DNA of 64,000 nucleotides from Thiomonas bhubaneswarensis (GTDB lineage: Bacteria > Pseudomonadota > Gammaproteobacteria > Burkholderiales > Burkholderiaceae_C). The notes below the pieces were generated by a model, which ran no database searches, was not told the origin of the DNA, and saw only the letters and a list, made by a program, of their open reading frames with translations. The stretch covers positions 124,001 through 188,000 of the forward strand of contig NZ_LIPV01000004.1 in the NCBI RefSeq assembly GCF_001418255.1, written 5' to 3'. Position numbers and translations under genes: made by a program. The number at the start of each line of letters is the position of its first letter. Position 1 is the stretch's first letter. This document shows positions 1 to 8,820 of this stretch, in pieces.

Positions 1-74
1 GCGTGCGGGCCACGCGCCAGCAATTTTTCGCGGGGGCGGGCGTCAGCGGGGAGATCGGCGATGCGCGTGGCCAT
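1..74 (-). CDS. radC: RadC-family JAB-domain protein, N-terminal fragment cut by window edge
   Basis: Seen: reading leftward from an ATG at 74 the frame stays open to base 1 and gives about 24 residues including RPREKLLARGPH. Known: RadC (DUF2466/JAB family, a DNA-repair-associated protein of uncertain activity) starts with a short leader and the conserved PREKLL.RG stretch. The gene is divergent from the downstream prolyl isomerase, an arrangement common in Burkholderiales. Only the first residues are inside the window, so the catalytic JAB motif cannot be inspected. Confidence 0.75.
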   Translation of the reverse strand, partial: MATRIADLPADARPREKLLARGPH

Positions 75-141
75 GGGGGTTCCACCTAGAATGGATGTTT
101 ACGCTGCGTCAGTGCACTATTTTGCCTGCCCGCCCATCATC

Positions 142-606
142 GTGCCTTGCGTTCAACCCGATTCCTATCTCACCCTGCATTACCGTCTGAGCGACCCCGG
201 CGGCGTCGATGCGGTCAACACCTTCGGCGGCACGCCGGCAACCCTGACACTCGGCCAGGGGCAGCTCAGCCCGGCGCTCGAAGCATTGCTCGTCGGGCTC
301 GACGAAGATGCCCACCGCACCTTCGACCTGCCCGCAGGCGCGGCCTTCGGGGCTCGCATCCCGGGCCTGTTGCGCTGGGTTTCGCGCGAGGGCGTGGAGC
401 GAGCGCGGGAGTATCCCGGCCCTGAGCCGCAGGTTGGCGACGTGATGCGTCTTCGCCTGCCCATCCAGGCCGATGGTGAAGTCGGCCTGCTGAGCGCACT
501 GGTGCGCGAAATCGATGTCGAGGGCGATGCGATCCTGCTCGATTTCAACCATCCCCTGGCCGATTGTCCCACGACCTTCGAGGTTCAGATTCTGGCCGTG
601 CTTTGA
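142..606 (+). CDS. fkpB: FKBP-type peptidyl-prolyl cis-trans isomerase (SlpA/FkpB-like)
   Basis: Role: cytoplasmic prolyl isomerase/chaperone of the SlyD/FkpB group. Seen: the conserved opening [12 protein letters not shown], then [18 protein letters not shown] and the acidic [13 protein letters not shown] block, which is the inserted-flap signature of bacterial FKBPs of this type; length is normal at about 154 residues. Start: the longest frame begins at ATG 61, but that would overlap the divergent radC; GTG 142 gives the family-typical N-terminus, though ATG 91 is possible and no strong Shine-Dalgarno decides. ispH follows after 17 bp, so the two are probably co-transcribed. Confidence 0.88.
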   Translation: MPCVQPDSYLTLHYRLSDPGGVDAVNTFGGTPATLTLGQGQLSPALEALLVGLDEDAHRTFDLPAGAAFGARIPGLLRWVSREGVERAREYPGPEPQVGDVMRLRLPIQADGEVGLLSALVREIDVEGDAILLDFNHPLADCPTTFEVQILAVL

Positions 607-623
607 GGCCGCAAAACTCACCT

Positions 624-1586
624 ATGTCGCAACAGACCGATTCAGCCGCCTCTCCAGAAGTCTTGCTGGCCAATCCGCGCGGTTTCTGCGCCGGCGTGGA
701 CCGGGCCATCGACATCGTCGAACACGCCTTGACGCGGTTTGGCGCACCCATCTATGTGCGCCATGAAATCGTGCACAACACTTATGTCGTCAACGACCTG
801 AAGGCCAAGGGCGCGGTCTTCGTGGAGGATCTGGAGGATGTTCCCCGGGGCGGCACGGTGGTGTTTTCGGCGCACGGGGTCTCACAGGCGGTGCGTGACC
901 AGGCGCAGGCGCTGGGCCTGCAGGTGTTCGATGCGACCTGCCCGCTGGTGACCAAGGTGCACGTCGAAGTGGCCAAGATGCGCCGCGAAGGTCTGGAGAT
1001 CGTGATGATCGGCCATGCCGGGCATCCCGAAGTCGAGGGCACGATGGGGCAGGCCGACGGCATCCATCTGGTGCAGACCGTCCAAGACGTCGCCCGACTG
1101 GCCATTGCGCCCGACGCGCCTCTGGCCTATGTCACCCAGACCACGCTTTCGGTGGACGACGCCGTCGACATCGTTGCGGCCCTGCGCGCCCGGTTTCCGC
1201 AGGTGCGTGAGCCGAAAAAGCAAGACATCTGCTACGCCACCCAGAACCGTCAGGACGCCGTCAAGCTGCTCACCTCGCAGGTCGATGTCGTCATCGTGGT
1301 CGGCAGCCCGACCAGTTCAAATTCCAACCGGCTGCGCGAGGTTGCGCAGCGCATGGGCAAGCCCGCCTATATGGTCGACAGCGCCGAAGACGTGCGGGCG
1401 GAATGGCTGCAGGGCGCCAGCCAGATCGGCCTGACCGCCGGTGCATCGGCCCCTGAAGCCCTGGTCGAACAGGTGATCGCCAGACTGAAGAGTTTCGGCG
1501 CGGTGGCCGTGCGCCAACTCGATGGCGTGACCGAGTCGGTGCAGTTTCCCCTGCCGCGCGGACTTCTGGTCAGAGCCGAGACCTGA
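624..1586 (+). CDS. ispH: 4-hydroxy-3-methylbut-2-enyl diphosphate reductase
   Basis: Role: last step of the MEP isoprenoid pathway, reducing HMBPP to IPP and DMAPP with a 4Fe-4S cluster. Seen: the three cluster cysteines in [23 protein letters not shown] and [10 protein letters not shown]; the TQTTLS segment; the substrate-binding [11 protein letters not shown]; and TAGASAPE near the end. About 320 residues, full length. Start: ATG 624 (MSQQTD) is preferred over the upstream in-frame ATG at 564, which lies inside fkpB. Known: fkpB-ispH linkage is widespread in proteobacteria. No defects seen. Confidence 0.98.
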   Translation: MSQQTDSAASPEVLLANPRGFCAGVDRAIDIVEHALTRFGAPIYVRHEIVHNTYVVNDLKAKGAVFVEDLEDVPRGGTVVFSAHGVSQAVRDQAQALGLQVFDATCPLVTKVHVEVAKMRREGLEIVMIGHAGHPEVEGTMGQADGIHLVQTVQDVARLAIAPDAPLAYVTQTTLSVDDAVDIVAALRARFPQVREPKKQDICYATQNRQDAVKLLTSQVDVVIVVGSPTSSNSNRLREVAQRMGKPAYMVDSAEDVRAEWLQGASQIGLTAGASAPEALVEQVIARLKSFGAVAVRQLDGVTESVQFPLPRGLLVRAET

Positions 1587-1631
1587 TCCCCGCTTGCCCG
1601 GCTGCCCGGACGCGGCGGCCTCCCCACTTGA

Positions 1632-2939
<1,308 letters not shown>

Positions 2940-2980
2940 TATAATTTTCAGTTTTCCCGATCACCACAACTCAAAACCCA

Positions 2981-3070
2981 GGAAAGGTGGCAGAGTGGTC
3001 GAATGTACCTGACTCGAAATCAGGCGTAGGCGCAAGCCTACCGAGGGTTCGAATCCCTCCCTTTCCGCCA
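2981..3070 (+). tRNA. tRNA-Ser(CGA), with encoded CCA
   Basis: Seen: a 90-nt class II tRNA. The acceptor stem pairs GGAAAGG with CCTTTCC, discriminator G and encoded CCA follow, the anticodon arm is CTGA/TCAG with loop CTCGAAA (anticodon CGA, reading UCG), there is a long variable arm, and the T-loop is GGTTCGAATCC. Known: tRNA-Ser 3' ends are frequent integration sites for tyrosine-recombinase islands. An integrase gene starts 160 bp downstream on the same strand, so this tRNA is the likely attachment gene. Confidence 0.97.
3041..3070 (+). other. Putative attL: 3' end of tRNA-Ser used as integration site
   Basis: Inference from context: the T-arm, acceptor 3' strand and CCA of the tRNA lie just ahead of a P4-type integrase, the usual left junction of a tRNA-integrated island. 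I looked for a second copy of the 3' tRNA end (GGTTCGAATCCCTCC) further right and did not recognise one, so attR is either beyond 64 kb or lost; the exact core cannot be set. Confidence 0.5.
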
Positions 3071-3095
3071 GAATTGATCCAAAGCGATCCCCGGA

Positions 3096-3127
3096 AGCCC
3101 CGCGCAGTCTCTGCGACGGGGCTTTTT
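3096..3127 (+). terminator. Rho-independent terminator after tRNA-Ser
   Basis: Seen: AGCCCCG and CGGGGCT form a GC stem around a partly self-pairing loop, followed by TTTTT. It would end the serS/tRNA-Ser transcript and insulate the integrase gene that follows. It may already be on the island side of the attachment site. Confidence 0.75.
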
Positions 3128-3230
3128 CATAGGGGAACGCGCCCCTCGCCGTCCCTTTGCGTCCTCGGCGGTACCACGCCAGCCAGCCTCCAAATGTGGT
3201 ATCGTTCATGGCATCGAGAGGGGCGATACC

Positions 3231-4409
3231 ATGGGTCTCACCGTGAAGGCTGTTGAGGCGGCCAGGCCGCAGGAGCGGCCCTATAAGCTCACCGACGGCG
3301 GCGGGCTGTATCTCTTCGTGGCGCCGACCGGATTGAAGAGCTGGCGGGCGAATTATGCGCAGGATGGCAAGCAGCGCACACGGACCTATGGCCGCTACCC
3401 GGTCATGAGTCTGGCGCAGGCCAGGGTGGCCCACGTGCAGGCCAAGGGCGCTCCGAACGAGGCAGAGGCCGCCACGCCGGCGCCGAAGGTGGTGCCGACG
3501 TTCAAGGATGTCGCCGAGCAATGGCTCAAGATCAAGCTTCCCGGCCTCTCCAACGGTAAACATCAGGGCCAGGTCGCCGGCACGCTGGAGCGCTTCGCCT
3601 ACCCCGTCATTGGAGCCTTGCCGATCGACCAGATCCGGCGCACGACGCTTGTCGAGGTAGTGCAGGCGGTCCAGACGGGTGGGCGCATTGAGACTGCGCA
3701 TCGCGTGGCCGGACGCATCACTGCCGTGTTCGACTACGCCCAGGACGTCGGTTACATCGAGAGTCACGGTGCCGCCGGTCTTGTGCGGGTTCTCCAGCCG
3801 CGCAAGGTGAAGAAGCCGATGGCCAGCATCCCGCCCGGCGAGACAGGTGCCTTGCTCGCGGCGATTGCCAGCTATGACGAGCGGGTTACACGACTGGGTC
3901 TGCAGCTGCTGGCATTGACCTTCGTGCGCGTCGGCGAGTTGCGCAGCATGCGCTGGGATGAGCTGCGCGAGGACGACGCGGTCTGGGTCGTTCCTGAAAA
4001 CAGGATGAAGGCGGGTTTGCCGCACGTCGTGCCGCTGTCACGACAGGCGCAGGCGGTGCTCGAACAGCTTCGGCTGCTCACCGGCGATCGCGATCTCGTG
4101 CTGGACTCGCCGCTGCGCTCTGGACATGCGCTGTCCGAGAACACCTTTCTGTTCGCGCTCTACCGGCTGGGCTATCGGGGTCGGATGACCGCGCACGGGT
4201 TCCGGGCGCTGGCCTCCACGGTGCTCAATGAGCAATCAGGCTTCGCGCACGACGTCATCGAGCGCCAGCTCGCGCACCGGGAGACTGATGCGGTTCGGGC
4301 GGCGTACAACCGGGCGCAGTATCTTGAACAGCGCCGGGAGCTGATGCAGTGGTGGGCGGACTGGCTGGATCGACAGCGCGAAGCAGATCGCTCACTCGCC
4401 ACCGCGTGA
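3231..4409 (+). CDS. int: Tyrosine recombinase, P4-type island integrase
   Basis: Role: site-specific integration and excision at the tRNA-Ser site. Seen: N-terminal DUF4102-like arm-binding domain (LTDGGGLYLFVAPTGLKSW, residues about 20-38), SAM-like core-binding domain (about 90-170), and a catalytic domain with Arg in FVRVGELRSMRW, the HGFRALAST HxxR box, the LAHRE second His, and the nucleophile Tyr in AAYNRAQYLEQRR. 392 residues, complete. Neighbours: its last 155 bp overlap the convergent AlpA-like gene on the other strand. Inferred: it belongs to the element carrying the tra/trb genes, because no other integrase is seen in the window. Confidence 0.96.
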   Translation: MGLTVKAVEAARPQERPYKLTDGGGLYLFVAPTGLKSWRANYAQDGKQRTRTYGRYPVMSLAQARVAHVQAKGAPNEAEAATPAPKVVPTFKDVAEQWLKIKLPGLSNGKHQGQVAGTLERFAYPVIGALPIDQIRRTTLVEVVQAVQTGGRIETAHRVAGRITAVFDYAQDVGYIESHGAAGLVRVLQPRKVKKPMASIPPGETGALLAAIASYDERVTRLGLQLLALTFVRVGELRSMRWDELREDDAVWVVPENRMKAGLPHVVPLSRQAQAVLEQLRLLTGDRDLVLDSPLRSGHALSENTFLFALYRLGYRGRMTAHGFRALASTVLNEQSGFAHDVIERQLAHRETDAVRAAYNRAQYLEQRRELMQWWADWLDRQREADRSLATA

Positions 4410-4530
4410 CGCCGCCAATCCGCACGGGTTGCGGCAGCATGCCGGCGCTGACGGCGCGCCAAAATGTCGAGCGACCCATAGAGAGCATGCGGGCGCCCTC
4501 GAGGGCAGTCACAAGGATCTTGTCAGCCAT
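4255..4530 (-). CDS. AlpA-family transcriptional regulator / excisionase-like
   Basis: Role: small winged-HTH protein; relatives such as P4 Vis/AlpA activate integrase and promote excision. Seen: VTALEGARMLSMGRSTFWRA then PQPVRIGGVTRWRVSDLL, the typical AlpA/MerR-like helix-turn-helix and wing (residues 6-55), followed by a Pro/Ala-rich disordered tail. Odd: the tail is encoded antisense to the 3' end of the integrase gene, so the two are mutually constrained and convergent transcripts overlap by about 155 bp. It is the last gene of a leftward run with 4534-4964. Confidence 0.82.
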   Translation of the reverse strand: MADKILVTALEGARMLSMGRSTFWRAVSAGMLPQPVRIGGVTRWRVSDLLRAVDPASPPTTASAPGAVQDTAPGCTPPEPHQSPGARAGAR

Positions 4531-4533
4531 GGG

Positions 4534-4683
4534 TTAGTTCCGGTTCAGGCCGAAGCCGCGGGCCAGGCGACGATGCTCCGCAAGATCCGCGCGCAGGAGC
4601 ATGGCGGCAGGGGTGTCGAGGGCGGTGCCGCAGCGAGCACCAGGATCGTCAGAGTTTGCGACGTGCCCCACGTCCAAAGCCAT
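4534..4683 (-). CDS. Small hypothetical protein (49 residues), translationally coupled
   Basis: Seen: an ATG at 4683 overlaps the TGA of the upstream gene as TGATG, and the frame closes 3 bp before the AlpA-like gene starts. The product has no signal peptide or membrane segment and no recognised motif; it is Ala/Leu/Arg-rich with a helical C-terminal half. The tight spacing on both sides is the main reason to believe it is translated. Function unknown. Confidence 0.5.
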   Translation of the reverse strand: MALDVGHVANSDDPGARCGTALDTPAAMLLRADLAEHRRLARGFGLNRN

Positions 4684-4964
4684 CACACATCCCCGTCGAG
4701 GGGCTCCGGATCCGTCATCACGTCGGCGAGCGCCGCCACGGCGCCGATGCAGGCATTGCGATGCGGCATGTGGCCGAGGCGCAGCACTGCGATGGCGACC
4801 CGCGCCGGTTCCAGGTCCAGTGCGCTTCGGCCACGCCGCTGCAGCTCCGTACGCGCGGCGATCAGTTGGCGGCTTGCGGTCTCGATGTCACGCAATTCGG
4901 GGCGCACGCCGATGCGGGCCGTTGCGATCACGCGTTGGGGAAGCTCGAGGAGGTCGTTGTACAT
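4683..4964 (-). CDS. Hypothetical protein, 93 residues
   Basis: Seen: starts MYNDLLELPQRVIATARIG, predicted mostly alpha-helical, acidic tail, no signal peptide, no recognised family. It is the first of three closely packed leftward genes ending in the AlpA-like regulator, with a 1-base stop/start overlap to the next gene. Inferred: an accessory gene of the element; possibly regulatory because of its company, but nothing in the sequence shows this. Confidence 0.6.
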   Translation of the reverse strand: MYNDLLELPQRVIATARIGVRPELRDIETASRQLIAARTELQRRGRSALDLEPARVAIAVLRLGHMPHRNACIGAVAALADVMTDPEPLDGDV

Positions 4965-5105
4965 GGAGGTCGGTCTTCCGAGATCAGTCAGCGTCGCGCG
5001 TCGCGAGCGCCTCCTTAACGTTCTTTCTGTTGGTCTTGTCTGGCTGACCCCGAGGACGGTCCATACCGTCGCCGGTGTCCAGCTGATGAGTGCGAATAGC
5101 CCGAT

Positions 5106-5414
5106 TCAGAATGCTCCGGGGCCGGTCCTGGCGTTGCGCAGCCCGGCATTCCACGAATCTGAGGCTGCGTCGCAAGACGGATCCCAGGTCGTGGCCTGGT
5201 CGGCACGCTGGGGTGGCTGAAGCGGGTTGACGTAGCCGCTGTTGCCGTTGCACCACTTGACCTCAGCTGCGCGCTCCTTGATGTGCGCATCGAACCACGC
5301 CTTGTCGTGTCCAGCGTAGGGGCTCGGACCGGGCGCGGACGCGGAGCCATGCCTGCCGCACCCGGCCAGGCCAACCGCGAGGAGCATGCCAACAGTGAGA
5401 ATTGAACGCTTCAT
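5106..5414 (-). CDS. EexN-like lipoprotein (entry exclusion)
   Basis: Role: EexN-type proteins sit on the inner-membrane periplasmic face of cells carrying a conjugative element and block entry of a second copy. Seen: signal peptide MKRSILTVGMLLAVGLAGC with lipobox LAGC (lipid on Cys19), then a short mature domain with DKAWFDAHIKERAAEVKWC, matching the AW...H..ER...W.C core of EexN lipoproteins, plus a second Cys near the C-terminus. 102 residues, usual size. Odd: here it sits near the integrase rather than in the trb operon, where exclusion genes are commonly found. Confidence 0.75.
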   Translation of the reverse strand: MKRSILTVGMLLAVGLAGCGRHGSASAPGPSPYAGHDKAWFDAHIKERAAEVKWCNGNSGYVNPLQPPQRADQATTWDPSCDAASDSWNAGLRNARTGPGAF

Positions 5415-5435
5415 GAGCGACTCCTTCGGATGTCG

Positions 5436-6059
5436 TTAGAGAACCGTCACGCCGCTGCGTGTGGGCCGGAACATCGCGGCGTGCACGGGGTGGATCTGTA
5501 CACCGCCGAGTTTCTTGAATCGGTCGAGGAACAGCTCTTCCCACCAGCGCGGAGACCATCCGCCTTCCGTGGCGGGGTGGGGATATGGCTCGACGCCGGC
5601 AAGCGCCGGCCAGCTGCGATTCGAGTCGGCATTGAAGCGCATCAGGTCGCGCCGTTCCGTGGCCAGTGCGATCCGGTCGACGTGGCGGATCAAGTCCCGC
5701 CAGTCCATCATGGCGTGGGTCAGACCGGTTGCCACGAGAACGGCCGCCTCAGCCTGCCGCTCCACGTCCGCCCAAGCGGCGCCGAGTAATGTCTTGATCG
5801 ATGTCGGTACGTTTCCGACGTAGGCCTCGTGCGCGTCGTGCATCAAGCCGCAGAGGATCGCGTCCCGGGGTGCGCCCATGCCCTCGAGGATGCGGGTCAC
5901 GAGCAGGCTGTGCTGCGCGACCGAGTAGTGGATTCTCGTGTGCCCGAGGAGTCTGCAGCGCAGAGACAGCGCGTGCGCGATGTCGTCGATGCGTACGGTC
6001 GAGGGATCGAGCTCGCCGGGGCACACGTCGATGCCGCTGTTCGTCAGGAGTGCGGTCAT
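5436..6059 (-). CDS. HD-domain phosphohydrolase (YfbR-like)
   Basis: Role: HD-superfamily metal-dependent hydrolase; YfbR relatives are 5'-deoxynucleotidases, so a role in nucleotide pools is plausible. Seen: the metal-binding H in YSVAQHSLLV (about residue 50), the HD pair in LMHDAHEAYVGNVP (about 75-80) and a later Asp in HVDRIALATE. 207 residues. The ATG overlaps the stop of the upstream gene (ATGA), so it is translated from the same leftward message. Known: such HD proteins are common cargo on phages and integrative elements, sometimes linked to defence; no such role is shown here. Confidence 0.82.
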   Translation of the reverse strand: MTALLTNSGIDVCPGELDPSTVRIDDIAHALSLRCRLLGHTRIHYSVAQHSLLVTRILEGMGAPRDAILCGLMHDAHEAYVGNVPTSIKTLLGAAWADVERQAEAAVLVATGLTHAMMDWRDLIRHVDRIALATERRDLMRFNADSNRSWPALAGVEPYPHPATEGGWSPRWWEELFLDRFKKLGGVQIHPVHAAMFRPTRSGVTVL

Positions 6060-6319
6060 TGACGCACTCCCAGGGCCATGTTCAGGGCGTTGGTGGCTAT
6101 CGCCCGGGCTCTGTCCGATGCGCCCTGCGCAAGCATCAGGCGCAGGGCACGCATCAGCTCGGGTGCTGCCGCGACCAGGTGCTGCGCGGCGTCTGCCTGC
6201 TCCAGGCTGTCGAGCGCGCCGCTATAGATCTCGCAGAGAGTGAATCGCTGGCCATCGGGTAACCCCCGATCGACGCAGCGATGGCTGCCGACTTCCCAGG
6301 TTTCAGCTGACGTCAGCAT
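6056..6319 (-). CDS. Hypothetical protein, 87 residues
   Basis: Seen: starts MLTSAETWEVGSHRC; the start is supported by GGAGGACGATC just upstream and by overlap with the preceding small gene. The rest is helical with a run rich in Ala/Leu/Arg and no recognised motif. Its stop overlaps the start of the HD hydrolase, so the pair is coupled. A longer in-frame start at 6493 exists but lies within another probable gene. Function unknown. Confidence 0.6.
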   Translation of the reverse strand: MLTSAETWEVGSHRCVDRGLPDGQRFTLCEIYSGALDSLEQADAAQHLVAAAPELMRALRLMLAQGASDRARAIATNALNMALGVRQ

Positions 6320-6521
6320 GATCGTCCTCCGGTGGCTGCCCGAGCGCGCAATCCGCTTGGCGTTCGGCGCCGGCGATGCGCTGCGCGCGTTCGAGCAGGC
6401 CACAGGCATAACCCGATCGATAGTCCGTCCTGCGCCACAGGCGTGGCGCAGGCTCCCGGCCCGCGCAGCCATCGCGCTCGCCGACCAAGGCATAGTTCAC
6501 GGAGGAGCGGAGGAAGAGCAT
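6303..6521 (-). CDS. Hypothetical protein, about 72 residues, first gene of leftward operon
   Basis: Seen: frame from ATG 6521 to a stop at 6303, ending inside the next gene's start region, so its coding sequence carries that gene's ribosome site. Contains VNYALVGERDGCAG and RRTDYRSGYACGLLERAQRI, with no known family. An alternative start at 6575 would lie inside the inverted-repeat operator, so 6521 is preferred. It is the most promoter-proximal gene behind the 6560-6598 operator. Confidence 0.5.
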   Translation of the reverse strand: MLFLRSSVNYALVGERDGCAGREPAPRLWRRTDYRSGYACGLLERAQRIAGAERQADCALGQPPEDDHADVS

Positions 6522-6559
6522 GGATGGGGAGCGGTTCCAGGTTGCGATGAACCCAGAAT

Positions 6560-6598
6560 ATACGGCATACCGCACATAAAAACAACGGTATGCCGTAT
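6560..6598. promoter_or_regulatory. Operator: 13-bp perfect inverted repeat before leftward operon
   Basis: Seen: ATACGGCATACCG (6560-6572) and its exact reverse complement CGGTATGCCGTAT (6586-6598), spaced by 13 bp. The same half-site pattern (ACGG-NN-TACCGT) occurs three times between the divergent regulators at 8.8 kb. Inferred: binding sites for one of those HTH regulators controlling the operon that starts at 6521. Confidence 0.7.
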
Positions 6599-6689
6599 TT
6601 CATTTGCGAAGGGGATGTCCCCTGTGCCTACCGCTTCCTGCAAGACGCAAAAAAACCGCCGTATGGCGGCTCGCGCGGGGCGGCGGAGA

Positions 6690-7529
6690 CTAGGCCAGCT
6701 CGAGCACGCGGTCGGCGCCGGCCTGCACGGACGCGACCGCGAAAAACCGCATCTCGTAGCTGTCAGCTTCGCGCTCGATCTCGTCCAGGTTGCGTCGCAT
6801 GGCATCGATCTGGCGCGGTGACAGGGTCGGATCCTCGGCGCTCGGTGTGCCGAAGATCAGGGCGGCGAGATTAATGCCCGAGAGCTCGCGGGCGCGGAAC
6901 AGTTCCCACAATCGGGCTCTGGCGTCACGCAGGCCGGTCGGTTGCCTGACCGCCGAGAGCACGCCGAAATGAAGGATGACGCGCGGGCTCACGAACCCGA
7001 ATCTGGTGAGCTCGCCGCCGTCGATGAGGGGAGCCGTGCGTCCGAAGTACTGGGTCAACTGCGGGCGTGCCGCGATCACCCGGTCGCGAACCTCCGTGGT
7101 GAACCGCCTGTTGCCTTCCTCCTGCGAGGGAGCGTCGACTTCCTCGAGTTCGTCGAGCTTGTCCAGGTTGGTGAGACTGGAGTACAGCAGCGCCGCAGTG
7201 CGCAACACCTCCGCCAGACTCTCGGCATGGGTATGTCGCAACTGACCTGGGTGCACGCCATACAACGCGGGCATGGTGTCGACGTAAAGGGCCCCGCCGG
7301 CCGCGATGTCCCGCAGATTCTGGAGGGCGGTGTCGATCAGGGTCCGTGCCCCCTTGGCGGCCTTCCCGTACAGGCAATCGAGCACGTCGTCGCGAATGAA
7401 CCGGTGCGCCGTGAACTGGTCGTTCCATTGCACGAGGACGCCGACCATGAGCCGCTCGCCGGTGCCTGCCACCGGCTCCCAGAAAACGGGCCGCCAGTGG
7501 GCGTTGGGTTCGGGTGCTTCGGCGATCAT
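6690..7529 (-). CDS. Uncharacterised protein, partner of HipA-like kinase
   Basis: Not recognised. Seen: 279 residues, no signal peptide or membrane segment; the N-terminus is MIAEAPEPNAHWRPVFWEPV; a middle segment PSQEEGNRRFTTEVRDRV looks solvent exposed, and the C-terminal half is helical. Its ATG overlaps the stop of the HipA-like gene by 4 bp (7526-7529), so the two are translated together in the order regulator, kinase, this protein. Inferred: functional partner, for example substrate, target sensor or effector, of the kinase. Its promoter is shared with the Xre gene. Confidence 0.8.
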   Translation of the reverse strand: MIAEAPEPNAHWRPVFWEPVAGTGERLMVGVLVQWNDQFTAHRFIRDDVLDCLYGKAAKGARTLIDTALQNLRDIAAGGALYVDTMPALYGVHPGQLRHTHAESLAEVLRTAALLYSSLTNLDKLDELEEVDAPSQEEGNRRFTTEVRDRVIAARPQLTQYFGRTAPLIDGGELTRFGFVSPRVILHFGVLSAVRQPTGLRDARARLWELFRARELSGINLAALIFGTPSAEDPTLSPRQIDAMRRNLDEIEREADSYEMRFFAVASVQAGADRVLELA

Positions 7530-8254
7530 GGAGCGGGCTCGAGGTCGGTCAGGAGGTCATCAGGCTTGGGAAAACGATTCAGGAGGCGCACACCCAATCC
7601 ACTCAATCGCTGCTGGGTGTAGTGTACGAACTGCGAAAAATCCACACCGTCCGGCACGTCGAATCGGGACGGAAGGGTCGAGTCCAGGGAGAGGGCTGCC
7701 GCGACCGCGCCCTGTTCGATCTCGCGGGCCTTCCCGACGATCTTGGCCATCTCCGCCAAGAGGTTGTATTGCTGGGCGATCAGCCCAAGCGTGCGGTCAT
7801 GATCGATGTAGGCATGGTCGGTGCCGTCCCACAGGACGTTGCCGAGATTGCGGTCGGCGTTTGCGATGGCTTCATCCACCGCCGTCGCCTTGGGCGCGTC
7901 GTCCCAGGAGCAAACGATGTGCGACCCAGCGAGTTCGAGTTGCTTCTTGTGCTCGATCGGAAGTTCCTCCGAGAACCCCAGACGCTGCGCCAGGTTCGGG
8001 TAACCGGTGTCCAGGCTGCCGAAGATCAGGCTTCCATGCTCGTGGATGATGATGGGCTCGGGCGTGGGAAGGCCCCAGCCCCGAAACAGCATCGCGCAGA
8101 AGCATTCCGCCAGGACCTTCTCCCGCGGCAGGCGCTTGACGATGGCGAGGTGCAGGGCACTTTCGACGCGGATGGTTGCGCGCACCGGGGCATTCAGGCC
8201 GGTGCCGACCGGGGTTTCGGTTCCTGGAATGAGCGTGCCAGTGCGCAATCTCAT
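7526..8254 (-). CDS. HipA-like serine/threonine kinase domain protein
   Basis: Role: HipA-fold kinases phosphorylate protein targets (GltX for E. coli HipA) and act as growth-arrest toxins. Seen: 242 residues covering only the kinase part: Lys in LAIVKRLPREK (about 40), catalytic-loop-like NADRNLGNVLW (about 132-142) and metal-binding-like YIDHDRTLG (about 147). The N-terminal subdomain of full HipA (about 440 residues) is absent, as in short HipA-like families. Neighbours: 4-bp overlap with the Xre gene upstream and with the 279-residue gene downstream. Inferred: toxin or signalling kinase of a three-gene operon; activity unproven. Confidence 0.75.
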   Translation of the reverse strand: MRLRTGTLIPGTETPVGTGLNAPVRATIRVESALHLAIVKRLPREKVLAECFCAMLFRGWGLPTPEPIIIHEHGSLIFGSLDTGYPNLAQRLGFSEELPIEHKKQLELAGSHIVCSWDDAPKATAVDEAIANADRNLGNVLWDGTDHAYIDHDRTLGLIAQQYNLLAEMAKIVGKAREIEQGAVAAALSLDSTLPSRFDVPDGVDFSQFVHYTQQRLSGLGVRLLNRFPKPDDLLTDLEPAP

Positions 8255-8748
8255 GTGACGTTCTTTTTCGTGGCCTTGGCCGGTGCCCGTGGCGACTCGA
8301 GTAGGCCCGCTGGAGAGGCGGGCAGAGATTTCGAGGCGTTGAGCAGCGCGTCCAGGATGGCGCTGGCCTGTTCCCTGGTGTGCTCGCCGCTGAGCCAGCG
8401 CTGGAACTCCTCGCGTGCCGCGCTCTGCAAAACGGGCGCGATCTGGCCGATGATCTCGTCGACCAGAGACATGGCACGCGCCGCCTCCAGTTTCCCGCCG
8501 GGACTGGCGGCGCCAGATTCAGCGTTCGATGGCCGATCGTCGATCGTGGACAGCTCGCCATTGACCAGCGCGTAGATGTCGATGCCGAGCGCGCGTGCGA
8601 GCTGCGGAAGAAAGCTCGACTTCGCTCCGCCCTTCGCTTCGATGTCGCGAAGGGTGTTGAGATGCACCTTGGCCTGCTTCGATAGAGCCGTCTGGGTCAG
8701 GCCAAGCGCATCCCTGCGCTTCTTGATGATGTCGCCGGGCGTTGTCAT
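8251..8748 (-). CDS. Xre-family HTH regulator, HipB-like
   Basis: Role: repressor and probable antitoxin or controller of the downstream kinase gene. Seen: N-terminal Cro/CI HTH (KKRRDALGLTQTALSKQAK, then LNTLRDIEAKGGAKSSFLPQ, residues 8-55) followed by a roughly 100-residue helical tail, longer than classic HipB (88 residues). It is divergent from a second small HTH gene at 8821; the 72-bp gap holds three copies of an ACGG-NN-T[A/G]CCGT palindrome, consistent with autoregulation. Confidence 0.88.
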   Translation of the reverse strand: MTTPGDIIKKRRDALGLTQTALSKQAKVHLNTLRDIEAKGGAKSSFLPQLARALGIDIYALVNGELSTIDDRPSNAESGAASPGGKLEAARAMSLVDEIIGQIAPVLQSAAREEFQRWLSGEHTREQASAILDALLNASKSLPASPAGLLESPRAPAKATKKNVT

Positions 8749-8761
8749 GGGTTGAATTATT

Positions 8762-8809
8762 ACGGAATACCGTGACGGTGTGCCGTTGCGCAGTTATACG
8801 GCTTACCGT
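8762..8809. promoter_or_regulatory. Three palindromic operator copies in divergent promoter region
   Basis: Seen: ACGGAATACCGT (8762-8773), ACGGTGTGCCGT (8775-8786) and ACGGCTTACCGT (8798-8809) between the starts of the Xre gene (leftward) and the small HTH gene (rightward). The first two are almost contiguous. The half-sites match the inverted repeat at 6560-6598. Inferred: CI/Cro-like switch region with graded occupancy. Confidence 0.75.
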
Positions 8810-8820
8810 AGACTTTGCGT

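Noticed and set aside
61-141. Upstream start of the FKBP gene at ATG 61
   Set aside because: It would overlap the divergent radC start and add residues unlike the family; a later start is preferred.
2961-4025. 354-codon minus frame covering tRNA-Ser and integrase
   Set aside because: It includes the tRNA gene and has no family features; the integrase catalytic residues are on the plus strand.
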